From positions 182,926,437 to 182,990,436 of the forward strand of contig JARYHS010009186.1 of NCBI GenBank assembly GCA_031002005.1: a DNA stretch of 64,000 nucleotides, read 5' to 3'. The notes beneath the pieces are model-generated. The model saw nothing but the letters and a program-made list of their open reading frames with translations. It searched no databases and was not told where the DNA came from. Made by a program: the position numbers and the translations under genes. This DNA is from Vandiemenella viatica (Eukaryota; Arthropoda; Insecta; Orthoptera; Morabidae). Shown piece after piece: positions 25,101-36,490 of this stretch; position 1 is the first letter of the stretch, and each line of letters begins with the position of its first letter.

Positions 25101-27064
25101 AGATATAAAAAAATGGAATGAATACCAAATCATTGATAAAATTTTCTTCAACATTAGAAAATAAAGAATCTTCCACCAAATTTAAGTTTTACGATTTCCG
25201 AAAAAAGAAGTCACATCATCCCTGTACTATAATTAACGCATTTCGCCCACAGTTTTGAGGTTATCGGTACAATTAACATTCATTCTGGGCTTAGTCACAT
25301 ACAGCTTAATTTAAAACCTGAAACTCACTACACCCCGTTACTTATTTGCCCTTAGCAGAGACCTCAAAAAGAAATTAACATATCGTTTGGAGGGAAGTTG
25401 TTGAATAATTTTACATAATATTAAATCTAAAATTCTGCAACGATTCTGACAGCAAAAGCTTCCATTTCTGCACAAATCACTATGTGAATCTATAGTAATC
25501 CCACACAGAAATTATGCTAAGATTTCAAATGAACCGTAGCATTACAATCTCCCAGTCTCATTATTTCTAATTCTACTTAATGTATCCTCTTTAATAAAAT
25601 GTGGTGATCCTGTAGACTGCGCACCTCAATAGTTCGGCAACCTTCAGCAAGTCTCCATAGCACCCTAATAGTTAGTTGCACTGAATGCCTCCACAACGCT
25701 ACTTGGCTAACGGGAAATTTCAAATAAATAACTGCATTTGATTTGATTTGCGCTTATATTGCTAAAAGAAAGTGTAAATAATTAAAAAAATAATCGAATT
25801 TGATTATATTTGCACTTGAATTGTTAAAGGAAAGTGTAACTGTGATGATATCTGAAATGAAATTATTTGTTCCTGAGGTAACAGAACAAAAATACGAATA
25901 ATAATAATAATGCGAAAAAGAAGATTTAAAAAAAAATGAGTGAAATGTTCATTAAAATTTATATGTTGCTTTTTGTTCATTTATGACGACTAGATGCATA
26001 AATTCATTTAAGGACAAGAGCATCCAATGTTTACGCTGTATTATCTGTATCAATTACTGGAAACAAGCGACAATATAAAAATTTTTTTTTTAAGGCTATA
26101 ACAAACAAGAAAGTGTACTAATACTTCAAGAAAGTTTTCACGAAAAAAATAATTGGATTTGATTTTATTTTCAATTATAATGTCAAAAAGAAGTGAAATT
26201 CCATCTAAATTACAATTATCTGTTGTTTTTAAAAAGAATTAATAAATATAATGCGACGTTCGTTTAAATCTACATGTTTTTATTTGTTTATTCACGACAT
26301 TTAAATACATAATTTTATGTAATGATCTATTATGTGAAGCAATTACTAAATCCATGTGCAACATAACATAATAACCGGGTAAGCTTATTAAAAAGTCAGA
26401 GAAACACTGTAGGAAACGTTGGTAATCGCGAATTATATCGATAAAATGAATCATGATTATTTGGATATGAAAGTAGAGTCTCCCTCTAATTTTTTTATAT
26501 AACAATAAAAATATCCATCATTTTTGTTGTGGAAGTTATTGCAACTGAGGACAGAGGTAAAGACAACTCGACTCATCAACGAGAAGGAAACGGGTTGTTC
26601 ATTTTGTTGCTGCGAGTCTGACTCAATACGATTTTGTTACCTGCTGTGCAAGAATCAGTGAAAGGCGAGGGGTAAATCGAGATTTTACTATGTATGAAGG
26701 TAATTTTTTATCACAACTTTTGATGTGGTTATTAATAAACACTTTAAAAATTTGTCACTGTCCGCGAACACTGCCCTTGTAATGGGCTTCACTCTAGTGT
26801 AACCATCAATGTCGACCTATTGGTGTGTGTCAAATTTTCCTGTTAAATATTATGCTGAGTACGGATGTTCGATTTTATATGGAGATCGCTAGCAAATAAT
26901 TTTGTGGGCATATATGCTTTTATTTCTCTCGGCGTCCGTCTTTACTGAAGAGTTCACTAAAAATCATATGATGTAAGGCATAAACGACTGTAAGTTGGTC
27001 ATTTCAAGTTATCCCAAGTTTGCTATAGATATCTGGCATAACTTTATACATCTTTCTTCAGTGT
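22146..27064. other. Long AT-rich stretch, no gene seen
   Basis: Nearly 5 kb with very low GC and almost no frame above 60 codons; the exception is an 88-codon minus-strand frame at 26239-26505 with no known motif. The only structure noted is the repeated motif at 25732-26310, listed separately. Confidence 0.5.
25732..26310 (+). repeat. Diverged direct repeats of an AT-rich motif
   Basis: A block of the form ATTTGATTNNATTTGCNCTT followed by an AAAG(A/G)AAGTGTAA-like ending occurs at about 25735-25780 and 25797-25841, and a weaker form (GATTTGATTTTATTTTCAAT) near 26157. The downstream segments near 25955-26010 and 26258-26315 also resemble each other (long T-rich stretch, TTTATTCACGAC or TTTATGACGAC, then ATACATAA or ATGCATAA). 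Probably an old partial duplication of about 300 bp. Confidence 0.4.
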
Positions 27065-27296
27065 GTGGTGGGTGAGCGACAACGCTAAGGCCTCGCATTC
27101 GGAAGGATACGCTCTCGAATTCCTATCCGGCCATCTAGATTACAGTTATCCATGGTTTTACCGAAATCGTTCCAGGCGAATGCCTAGATGATTCTTTTAA
27201 AAGACCATATCCAAATTCCTTCTCGTTCCTAATTCCGTTTTTCCTTGCCTCTAATGACCTCGACGTCGACGAGGCGTAAATCATAACAAAACAAAA
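27065..27296 (+). repeat. SINE-A copy, near full length
   Basis: Head (GGTGAGCGACAACGCTAAGG, GCCTCGCATTCGGAAGGA), mutated B box (CTCGAATTCC), body (TTATCCATGGTTTTACCGAA, TTCCAGGCGAATGCC) and 3' end CCTCGACGTCGACGAGGCGT followed by an A-rich tail. Substitutions throughout indicate an older copy. Confidence 0.8.
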
Positions 27297-28434
27297 GCAC
27301 AAAACCTCAATTTTTTTCCCTCCATTTCATGCTGAACGTTACAACTTGACCCAAATTTATCAATTACATCTGAAAATCTTCATATTATTATATTTTAAAC
27401 TGTGTATATACAGTCTTACTTTATAATCGGAAATTTCTTAACAACTCTTGGATATCCTAATAAATTCATCATTGTAAAATTAATGTTTCACAATGTTATT
27501 AGTAAGCAGATTTTTTGTAAAATTCAGTGTTTACTTTAACTGTTTGATCTTTTCTGAGAAAATTATTATGTATTTTAAGTTTAGGTGTCTCAGGAACAGT
27601 TAGTAGTGACCTTCTATACTACGAATTAAAATGGTGCTGTAAAGTTTAATGTTTGAACAAATGTATTGATTCCTATGATAATCTACGGTAGAAAAGCGAG
27701 AAGTGATCAGCTAAATGATTGTCTTCTCTTTAGTGTCGTTTATAAGAGCAAGAATAGCAGCAACATTTAACGATGGTAACAGAATATGACGTCAGACACA
27801 GCTCGTTGAAAGAACAATCGATTACCTAACAAGTAAATTAGGAGTTCTTAGTGCTCCGATGAGTATGACCGTTTTATGAATGTGTTAGAATGAGAACTTG
27901 GGCGCCGGCTATTTTTGACAAAACATTTATTTAATATTTTCAAATCGAACAAGTATTTTTGCTTTAATGTTACAGTTATGAGAAATTTTACTACTTTGAT
28001 TTACATGCTTAAGGGTCAAATTTACAAATTTTAATACTGATACTTAAATTTCAGCATTATTGTTGTTAAACATCAGTAGTAAGGGTGCGTACAACAACAT
28101 TTCTTGGAAAAACAAAGCCATGAATATTTAGACAATTAATTGGATATCCGTTTTTATTTCATCGTCTTTGCGTCCATTGTTTTGACCATCCTTTCACAAA
28201 ATTAAGACGTTATTGAACCTGCCCAGCCCGCCTCTTACTTTGTGCGAGGGACATCTCATTCCAGTCAAAGGTAATGAGAGACAGAAACGGAACATCAGTT
28301 TTTTTTGTAACACCAATTAGTTTCTCACGTCGGAAAAGACCAGTAATCTCTACAAATAGAACATTTTACGCTTTTCCTCACCGGTTAATTAGCGTCTTCT
28401 GTAGATCTCTCTTCATCCCGGGAGCTTAATAAAA
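27297..28434. other. AT-rich DNA, no gene seen
   Basis: No coding region, repeat or tRNA-like element recognised. Confidence 0.45.
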
Positions 28435-28620
28435 AAAAGATTTCTGGGTGCCACCCATCACCGAACTTTCAGACGGAGAGACCGAAACCCCGAGAGTTGA
28501 ATTAGCAACGGCCATTAAAACGGCCGGCGCCAAGATTGCCTGCAGGGGCAGCAGCCGCAAGCCCGTAAAACAACCCAGCCGCAGAGGCACAACTTCCGTG
28601 AACTGATCCTCCGAATAAAA
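28435..28620. promoter_or_regulatory. Candidate regulatory island
   Basis: A compact GC-balanced segment in AT-rich DNA. It holds GAATTAGCAACGGCCATTA, followed by ACGGCCGGCGCC and a GCAGGGGCAGCAGCCGC stretch. Homeodomain-type ATTA cores sit next to GC-rich boxes. Overlapping minus-strand frames (67 and 92 codons) carry no domain I know. Function is inferred from texture only. Confidence 0.3.
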
Positions 28621-29683
28621 TGTTTGCACGTCAAGTTAAATTTATTCGCGAAACCGCACCGTCGGAGACTATACAGATACTGAATTCTGAAATTCTCAGA
28701 ATGCAATGCGACGAAGCTATACTCTCGATGTGGTTGATAAACTTTTATGTAAATCGCTTCTGTCATTTTAAGTCTCCCTTTAGGGGGAAACAAGCTTGTA
28801 CTGCGTAAACCGAAATATTTACTATTAACAACTATTTTTACTTACTTCAACGAACAATTTTAAATACTTTACCATGGAAGTTCTATGTTTTAACCTACCT
28901 GAAGATTCGATTCGGTCTCGGTATCTAAACATTACACCTAAACAATGAGTCTACTCCTTATAAAGCAGAAAATCATTCTTTACAGTTTTTAATTTCATTA
29001 AATAAATAGCAACAGCTGCTACAAAATAATACGTCATACAGCTATCACTCTTCTAGACTTATATTAATGCACTAAAACTGTTTTAATTTACCAATGCCTA
29101 CTGATGAGAATGAAAATCCACAATCATATCTATGGCGAGACAAAAGTAAGACGCAACGAAAAATCTTAAATGTTTTTACAAGATATTGCTGTACCCGTTT
29201 ATTGCTAATACTTAATACTATGAAGGAACACATACATAAAATTTAATTTGTACTATACGTAAAACAGTAATGGTGAATTACAACTATCAGTAATCCCATT
29301 CCATGATGATATCAATTCCAGTGCCACAAGCTATAAGGGAAATAAAAATTCACAGGAACCTTGAATTTGAAATTTTCTTGAATAAATAATAATTGTTGTG
29401 TACAATAGTATAATATAAATATACAGTATTGCTCGGTATACGCCAGTAATAGAGGTCGTTAAGATTTGTATGCTCTGTAAAGTTTCGCGCATTTGGTGAT
29501 TGTTAGATAGTTAAATTCAGATTATAAATCGGTTTCAAACGGCAATTTACAATATTCATCTGATAATTTTGTGTTTCATGTTCAAAATTCACAAATATTT
29601 AATATCCAAGTAATTAGCATATGAAACAAAATATCACTTTGTGACTACGTAGACGTTCGCTTTCATTGTACGTATTACCTTGG
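28621..29683. other. AT-rich DNA, no gene seen
   Basis: One 62-codon plus-strand frame at 28620-28808 without known motifs; otherwise featureless. Confidence 0.45.
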
Positions 29684-29855
29684 TTCTCGCGTAGAATTAT
29701 TAAAAACTGACGTTTCAGTAATCGTGCTGCGGCTTTCACCAGATGACTCAGTCCTCCGCCTATTTATTAACTGAATCCTCTAATGAAAGCCACAGCATGA
29801 TGACTGGAACGTCACGTTTTAATAATTCGACGTGGCTCCAACCGGAGAACCGAGA
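29684..29855. repeat. Imperfect foldback (inverted-repeat) element
   Basis: The left arm (from 29684) and the reverse complement of the right arm (to 29855) share TTCTCG at the outer end, then GAATTATTAAAA, CTGACGTTTCAGT versus GTGACGTTCCAGT, TGCTGCGGCTTTCA versus TGCTGTGGCTTTCA, and a GACTCAG versus GATTCAG inner end. The right arm has about 17 extra bases next to its outer end. The arms face each other across about 20 bp. A MITE-like foldback or two opposed copies of one repeat would both fit. No target duplication was found. Confidence 0.6.
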
Positions 29856-31204
29856 AAAAAAATCGGTACCTTGATGTGTTTTAATGCATGTCATTGAGAA
29901 ATTCAGACGCATTTCTGTATTAAAATTCAGTCTATATATAACATCAATCTCTGGACTGATATTCTTTTTATGAGAGTGCCGATCAGATATCTCTCAAGGA
30001 TCTGTTAAGGAAAGGTTAACTGCTGGTAGCTGTTGTTGGTGTATATGTTGAAATAGCTACACCGCAAATATCCCACAGACCACAACGTCAAAAATGTTGT
30101 TAATGCCTACAGCCAAGCGTCAGACTGGAAGTATTGGATTTAGCAAATAATGAACGGTGAAATTAATTCTGCTGTCTAACACGCCGACAATAAATACCTG
30201 TTAATTGGTTGTATTTGAAGCGATAAAGCTCTATAATACTTCATCACAGAGTTCTCATTAACAAAATGTTTAGTTCGAAGGGAATAACAAGTGACTGGAT
30301 ACTGTTTTCAGCTACTAATTTTATCCATCCCACTTCGACAGTAATTTCCCCCACCAGAACGATAATTTCCACTCGCACCTATGGAACATCAATCGACATG
30401 TATAAATCCAGATGACAGGTACACAATGGACTGAAGAGATGAATACGGTATGATTATACCGCATCGTTATTATTCATCAATGTTGGCACAACACAATGCT
30501 TTCGTTAAGCGATTCACTACGAAAATAAAGCAGTAATTTTCGAACAATTGCTTGGCATATCTCACCACCAACAGATCAAAGATTTTACCGTAAATATTTG
30601 AAACATCAACACCACTTGGTATTCATTTGTGATGTATGACATTTAGTCTTACTCGTGGTTGTGAAAGTTGTAATGTTTCCGTAATGATTACTTTTTTATT
30701 TAAGGCACAAATTTCAATAAACACAAATACTGATTTTGTCAATTTCATATGAACTTTTCTGATCGTAATTAATTCGGGGTTACTACAAATCTGCTACAGC
30801 TACTGTGTTTATTCTGTTCGTAGTTTAAATACGCTTAACAAAGCACATCACCGTGCATAAACATGAATGTTGTTACATTTATAATTCTCATTACAGTTTG
30901 ACAACTGGTAAAATTACATAACGAACGCATTACAGTCTGGACATAATGGTATTTAGATCAAGATGTTCATAAGTCTAATATCCGATGTTTTTAATTTGGG
31001 AAAATTGTGAGAAACTTACACTTTTACGTAGGAAGTAGTTACAATATTCTGTAGTTTTCCAAAAGCACTGACATTTATTTTGAACTATAACCCTACATCG
31101 ATAGTTATTAGTTATAGTCTCCCCCATGAGCAATAAGATTTTTAAACTATCTCTTCTTCCTGCGAAAAACAGAGAAGTTTATCAAGTTTAACAAAACTCA
31201 TTCG
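29856..31204. other. AT-rich DNA, no gene seen
   Basis: No coding region or repeat recognised. Confidence 0.45.
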
Positions 31205-31430
31205 GTTTATTTTACTTATGGCTTTACGCCTTGTCGACGTCGAGGTCATTAGAGGAGGGAAAGGCCTGGGGACAAGGATCTGGAAGGAATTTGACGATGG
31301 CCTTTTGAAGAAAGCATCGCGGAATTCCTCTGGAGTGATTTGAGGAAGCCATAGAAAACTCAATTCAGGATGCCCAGACGAGTATTCGAACCGGCGTCCT
31401 TCAGAATGCGTTAAACGTATTCGGCTAAAG
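31205..31430 (-). repeat. SINE-A copy, near full length
   Basis: On the minus strand the 3' end (CCTCGACGTCGACAAGGCGT, then AAAGCCATAAGTAAAA) lies at low coordinates and the head with a mutated B box (GGTTCGAATAC) at high coordinates. Body blocks TCAAAAGGCCATCG and CAAATCACTCCAGAGG are in family order. Confidence 0.8.
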
Positions 31431-32324
31431 GTACATCAGACCGTACGTAGTGGCCCCAACTGTAAAAAAGACGCCACAAGTACTAAATAATTAACTTCTC
31501 TGAAAATACTTATTCAGAATACAGTATAGAAACTACTCTCGTCTGTTTTTGTACTGTTCATTTCATGAATGTCCCCTCCATTCAAGTATTGTAGTGGCGA
31601 TAATTTTCTTCACTTCAGGGGAGAAACACCGACAGGTAACGCGATTGAAATGACGTTTAGATAATTATTTTTGTTTCTTTCACAGTTCATTATATATGAC
31701 AGTAAACGAAATTTACAATATTAGTATAAAATTTTCGATTGAAATTGCGAAGCTTTTGTGCTGCAGTCACCGGTTTTTCTACGTGTGAACGCGACAATAA
31801 TGTGTGAAAATAATTGATCAGAAACAAATAATAAATTTATTTACCAGATCAGTTGTAGGATGTCAGTAGCTGCAGATTTTCAAATTTATGATTTTGATAT
31901 ACTACTATTTCTATAGTAATGATATAACTGATATACTAATTTAATATAATCGTTGTACTTGCGCACATGTAGAGGTCAATCAACAACACTTTTAATTTAA
32001 TTGGCGTAAACATCCTGCCTTATTCATTCCAATCACTAAAAATGATGATTCTGATCATTAAACATTGCCACATAGTTTTATATTCTTGGCAAAGTAAAAT
32101 CCTCATGGTTTTAATACCAGTTTCATCAAATTTTCAACCATAGTTTGACTGAAAAGAATTTATTTCTTTATATTATTTCAGTATAACTAGCATTCCACCA
32201 TTTTGTACATATTCGTAGCTCTATTTTACTGCTTGATTTTATCAACTAACTTTGTTATTGGTTTGAAAACTGTATAAGGTAATATATATTACGTTTACAT
32301 AGACCTTATCATTTACAAGGGGAG
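31431..32324. other. AT-rich DNA, no gene seen
   Basis: Nothing recognised beyond low-GC DNA. Confidence 0.45.
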
Positions 32325-32660
32325 ATTTTCAATTGTAAAATTCAGGTTCAATTCATATTGTGTGTAATGAGAGCTTGTCGCCAGAGGTGCAATGTGGGGA
32401 AGCAGTAACATGCGCTTCTTCGCCGTTGTCGAAAAAATCAGTATTGAAATATTCCGTTGCGTTCAAATACTTTCTACGTTACGAAGATTTAAAGAGCAAA
32501 CAGTTTCAACAGTGATGCAGATAATAAGTTTTTAAAAGCTTTTTGCTGTGTAAAAACTGACGGCGTCTGGTTTCGACCCTCCCTGCCCTTTGGCTGGAAT
32601 TAGTAGCTGTCATTCAACTATAAATATCGAATATCGCAAAAAAAAAAAAAAAAAAAAAAA
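32325..32660 (+). repeat. SINE-C (unclassified retroposon), left copy with poly(A)
   Basis: This segment matches the reverse complement of 32945-33102: shared blocks include TTCAATTCATAT, GGTGNAATGTGG, AAGCAGTAACATG, CTTCTTCGCCGTTGT and GAAATATTCCGTTG in the same order. It ends in 23 A at 32638-32660, the mark of a retroposed copy on the plus strand. The half next to the poly(A) is too diverged from the other copy to align by eye, although GGTTTCGACCC at about 32570 resembles a B box. Confidence 0.6.
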
Positions 32661-32774
32661 TTCGAAATATAACTCTGTCTGCGAAAAACGTAAGTTCAAA
32701 ATCGTTTTTTTTTTTCACAATAAACAGCATTTAAAAACTTTGTATATGCACTATTAATGAAACTGATATCCGGG

Positions 32775-32777
<3 letters not shown>

Positions 32778-32828
<51 letters not shown>

Positions 32829-33102
32829 TTTATTTATTTAAATAAATAAAAAATGTTACGAGCAGCAGGATTCGACCCTGAACCGACTGGATTATGAGGC
32901 GGAGATGTTGCTCGCTGCGCGACACTCCCCTTAAAATCTCCGTCCCGTAGAAATTATTTGAATGCAATACAACGGAATATTTCACTGCCGATATTCTCAA
33001 CAACGGCGAAGAAGCACATGTTACTGCTTTACCACATTACACCTTTGGCTATGAGCTTTTATTACACGCCATATGAATTGAATCTGTAATTTAAAATTGG
33101 CG
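32778..33102 (-). repeat. SINE-C, right copy, with tRNA-like module and AT-rich tail
   Basis: On the minus strand the shared 5' half (33102 down to about 32945) is followed by GGACGGAGATTTTAAGGGGA and a tRNA-like module at about 32935-32856, with GCGCAGCGAG (A-box-like), CTCATAA (like a methionine-tRNA anticodon loop) and the good B box GGGTCGAATCC. It then runs into an A/T-rich tail and the (AT)n run at 32778-32820. The tRNA-like module lies about 170 bp inside the repeat rather than at its 5' end, which is unusual for a SINE. It does not fold into a proper cloverleaf. Confidence 0.6.
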
Positions 33103-34639
33103 GACGTCCTTTGTGAGAATCGGGGTACTCAAATTGTATTACAACCAGTCTTTTCGCCAGTGTATTTTTAATACAGAGACGAAATGTGGGAACCATCATT
33201 TCTAGAATGCAGTTGTAGTTTTTGTGCCCCACGCGGTTTCTTTTGATGGCTTCACCGTCTACGTTTTTTAAACTCCTCGCCTCTCGTCTATCAAGGTTCT
33301 CGCAGAAGCCGCTAATGGTAATTGAGATTTCTTTGGTTCAAAGTTTACTGGCATCAACTTTATCATCAGATAGAGAGAAAAGTCACGATACAGGGCATCA
33401 CATGCATAGTGTTGGGTGACGAATATCATAGCTCTTGTTTCTAGCGGCTTATTAAAGATAGGTGCAAATGTTTACATGTCTCGTATTGTTCAAGATCTGT
33501 TAGTTCATTCTGAATATATTTGGGAGTACTGTCAAATCAAGGTTATTTATTTATGGCACGGAAAACTACGCCTAATAACGTTATTAGAAAATTTTTGTTT
33601 TCGAATTATAAATTAACTCTTAATTTGGTGGTTGCATAGATAATTCGAAATTTCGCAGGTTGTCTAAACGTTATTGGAGGTCGTTTAAATTGCTATTTAA
33701 ATGTATGTTTTATTCTTTTCCCTCGTTAAAGTCTAACGGAATCTAAGCATTAACATATATTATGATTTATTCCCCAATACCTTCTGCTTAGGGTCGCTCA
33801 TTAATAACGAATAATGTGAGGTCTTTTTTTTTTAATTTTAACGCCCATCTCCTCCTTGGTGAGATTTGGTAAGTTGTGGTTAGACTTCATCCCCCCCCCC
33901 ACCCACTCAAGTGAGATTCATTTTATAAATTTAATTTCAAATAATTAAAATTATTTGATATGTTCATGTATTTTACTTTGTTCCACTAAATAACTAAGCA
34001 TTAATACCGATGTCTTCTATGGAATAAATTTTTTTGTGAAATAATAGGATAAAACTGATATAAACAGTTGCCATGAGATTTTTATTACCCCAACCCCCTC
34101 CCTTAAAATGAGATCTGGTGAGATTTTGTCGTACCGCTTCCCCCCCCCCCTTTTCCTCTTTTGGGCTCACCTAAGCAATTGACGTCCCCTTATTTTTCTT
34201 TTAAAGTATGATGGTTATTGCTTATATCAGAAACGCAACGAAGACAATAAGCACTAATTAAAATCCCGTTCACCGCTTTAATGTGATCTCAATCGTGGTC
34301 ACATGTATCACAAACTGTAATAAAGAGGAAGTGCGTTGCTTTTGTGTATGCTTCACTCTGATGTATTGGTGCCATCGTAAAAGAGTGCAGTGCCACAGAC
34401 CTTAGCTTTTGGATGCGGGAATCAATACTACTTTATGGGATCTGATGGCGCGCCTTGAGATGAAAGAAGGAAGGAGTTCTGCTGAGAGCTGCCGGCCGGA
34501 TGGTGTTTCCAGATGGCCGTTATGCAGATAGAAAGGCGCTCGGCCCGGAATTGCATTCGGACACACGACACATGTCACAGAACTACAGCACACAGATATT
34601 TATATCTGATACGAAGGACCAGACAGGAATTATGTCTGG
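33103..34639. other. No gene seen; contains C-run direct repeats
   Basis: Holds two related segments at 33838-33905 and 34105-34160 (listed separately) and a GC-richer patch at 34440-34580. A 65-codon frame at 33222-33419 shows no known motif. Confidence 0.4.
33838..34160 (+). repeat. Pair of diverged direct repeats ending in poly(C)
   Basis: Both segments read C-rich stretch, a TGGTGAGATTTGG or TGGTGAGATTTTG block, about 15-20 bases, a CTTC then a run of about ten C. They are about 255 bp apart. They may be the two ends of one element or two fragments of one repeat family; no target duplication was seen. Confidence 0.35.
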
Positions 34640-35235
34640 CATTTACAATTTATTGCAATTTTATTCATTTTTTCTTTCCCAAACTCCTTACGATTAAAAT
34701 ATTTGGATATAAACGAACATCCCAACACATCATCCTTTTAAATACTTGGGATATAAACCATCTTATGATTTTAATAGAGACACTGAAAAGAAAGTTGAAG
34801 CATCTGTGAAAAACTAAAAATATACTTTAAAAAAACTAAACAGGTACACCAGACTGAAGATGTACAGCACAATGGCGGATCTAAAACTAACCTACTTTAG
34901 TGAACCATGGATTATTAATAAATCCCAGAAAAGTAGGATACAGGGAAAATAAATAAGTTTTTAAGGACATTCAAGGGACGGGAGAGAAGGGATGTAATAA
35001 AAAATGCTGATATCAGAAAAGATTTTGGAATGTGTAATGTTTAATAAAAAAAGAGGATAAAAGAGTTAAATAGTCTAAACGTGATAACTGAACGCATGAG
35101 GAATGCCTGCCTAGAATAGTTAGTACAAACCGAGAGGTGAAGGAAATGCAGAAAGATAAATAAAAAAATGGGCCAAAGAGCCTAATGCAGGAAGTAAAGA
35201 TGAAGATTATTTCTTTCAATTTTTGTTTAAGCCTT
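34640..35235 (+). pseudogene. RTE-like LINE remnant, RT C-terminal region
   Basis: The frames give, in order: HPFKYLGYKP (about 34730), RDTEKKVEASVK, LNRYTRLKMYSTMADLKLTY (about 34838-34897), EPWIINKSQKSRIQ, LRTFKGRERRDVIKNADIRK and a late YKPRGEGNAER segment. Many RTE-type LINEs show FKYLG..., an R..T...LK.Y..m..P.L.Y.sE.W block, then FLR...G..R.D.I.N..IR and a YKPrGrRn.GRP.kRW end, so the order fits. Stops (after VKN and QGK) and frameshifts break it, and the RT catalytic core and endonuclease are missing. It may belong to the same broad group as 4650-4985, but the retained parts barely overlap. Confidence 0.7.
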
Positions 35236-35364
35236 AAAACTTATCTACTACGAGGTCATAAAAGATGAGGGAGGATTGTGACCAAGGAACGGAATACTTT
35301 AAGAGAAGTCACTTTCCTATTCAAATAGTGATTTGGGAAAAACGAACCTGCACAGAGAACGCTT

Positions 35365-35567
35365 TACGATGAGGCATGACATTCGGATGGAAGTTGTTTC
35401 GATTCCCACCTATGGCACCAACATTTCAATTAGACATGATTTCCAAAATCACTCCAGGTGGTTCCAACAAAAGGTCATGGATAAATTACTTCCCATTAAT
35501 TGCCTCCATCCTTACGCCGCTCTAATGACCTCGTCACCGATGAAACGTAAAGCCGTACTAAAAAATA
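35365..35567 (+). repeat. Degenerate SINE-A copy
   Basis: Retains AGTTGTTTCGATTCCCACC (ruined B box), the CCAAAATCACTCCAGG block, AAAAGGTCATGG and the 3' end CTCTAATGACCTCGTCACCG with a short A-rich tail. The head is eroded. Confidence 0.6.
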
Positions 35568-36274
35568 AGTTTCCTGATTACCGTGAAAAACCGAATTTTG
35601 GTTGGTAGAATGAATGATCTAAATCGGGTCTCACTTTGTAAACGCTCTTTTGTGGTAATTAGTACGCAATCATGAGTTATTTAAATGAACATAATGCGGT
35701 GATAACCGAGTATAGCGAAAAGAAAATAATTTGTTAACAAAACTATATATATATATAATTTTTTTGTCGTAATAAGTTGTGGAATGGAAAAGTCGATTGC
35801 TGACAAAATTACTTGTAACGCTCCTTGATAATTGTAGCACAACAAGCCTATTTTTATTAATACTTTCTCGCATAACTTGAGGGAGAAATTATTTTTCGAG
35901 GGACGGAACTGAGAACCATTTTTGAATGCTCCTATAACCGTCAGCGGTAAATAGCGGTTGAAACTTACAGGCACTCATTCAGATTATGACAGTCAGAGAA
36001 ACTCTTTTGTTTGTTCGTTTAAAATAGACACAAAACCGCGCTAAAAATAGAAATAAATGTTTAGAATACTTCTTAAGTTTCGTAGTATATGGAATTTTCA
36101 ATGTAGAATTTGCACTTTGTAACAGCAACATTATTATTCACTAAATAAATCCAAATTCCTTAACATGTTTTCTCGTGGGTTGTATTTCGCAGCACTCATC
36201 ATACAACTCAACGTAATTCCAAAACAGATTTACGTAGATTTACAAGGAATTGTGTCCTCTGGTAAACGAATGGG
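35568..36274. other. AT-rich DNA, no gene seen
   Basis: A short (TA)n run lies near 35744-35757; frames of 67-97 codons on the minus strand show no known motif. Confidence 0.45.
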
Positions 36275-36490
36275 AGAAAAACCGAATCGGTGGTTTGGCG
36301 AGGTGGCAGGCGCTCACGATTTGCCATGCTTCTGGCCATACCACAAGGAGCCGCTCGGTTCACGTGACTATGACGTCACAGACAACCGTTATAGCGCAGC
36401 CAATCTCGGATCCGGACATCTTGCCGTAAGTTAAATCGGGAGAGCCGAGACGTCACATCAAATTAACAGGCTCCGCTGTTGGGAGAACCG
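36275..36490. promoter_or_regulatory. Candidate regulatory island with CACGTG and TGACGTCA
   Basis: A GC-balanced island in AT-rich DNA. It contains the palindromic E-box CACGTG (36361-36366) and a perfect CRE/ATF site TGACGTCA (36371-36378) four bases apart. bHLH-type and CREB/ATF-type factors, respectively, bind such sites in animals. A frame of 89 codons (36165-36434) crosses it without known domains. The sequence GGGAGAACCGAGAA near 36480 resembles GGAGAACCGAGAA at the outer end of the foldback near 29842, so part may be repeat-derived. Confidence 0.35.

Noticed and set aside
32856..32935. Methionine tRNA gene on the minus strand
   Set aside because: The B box and a CTCATAA loop-like string are present, but the anticodon stem does not pair and the module is embedded in a repeat.
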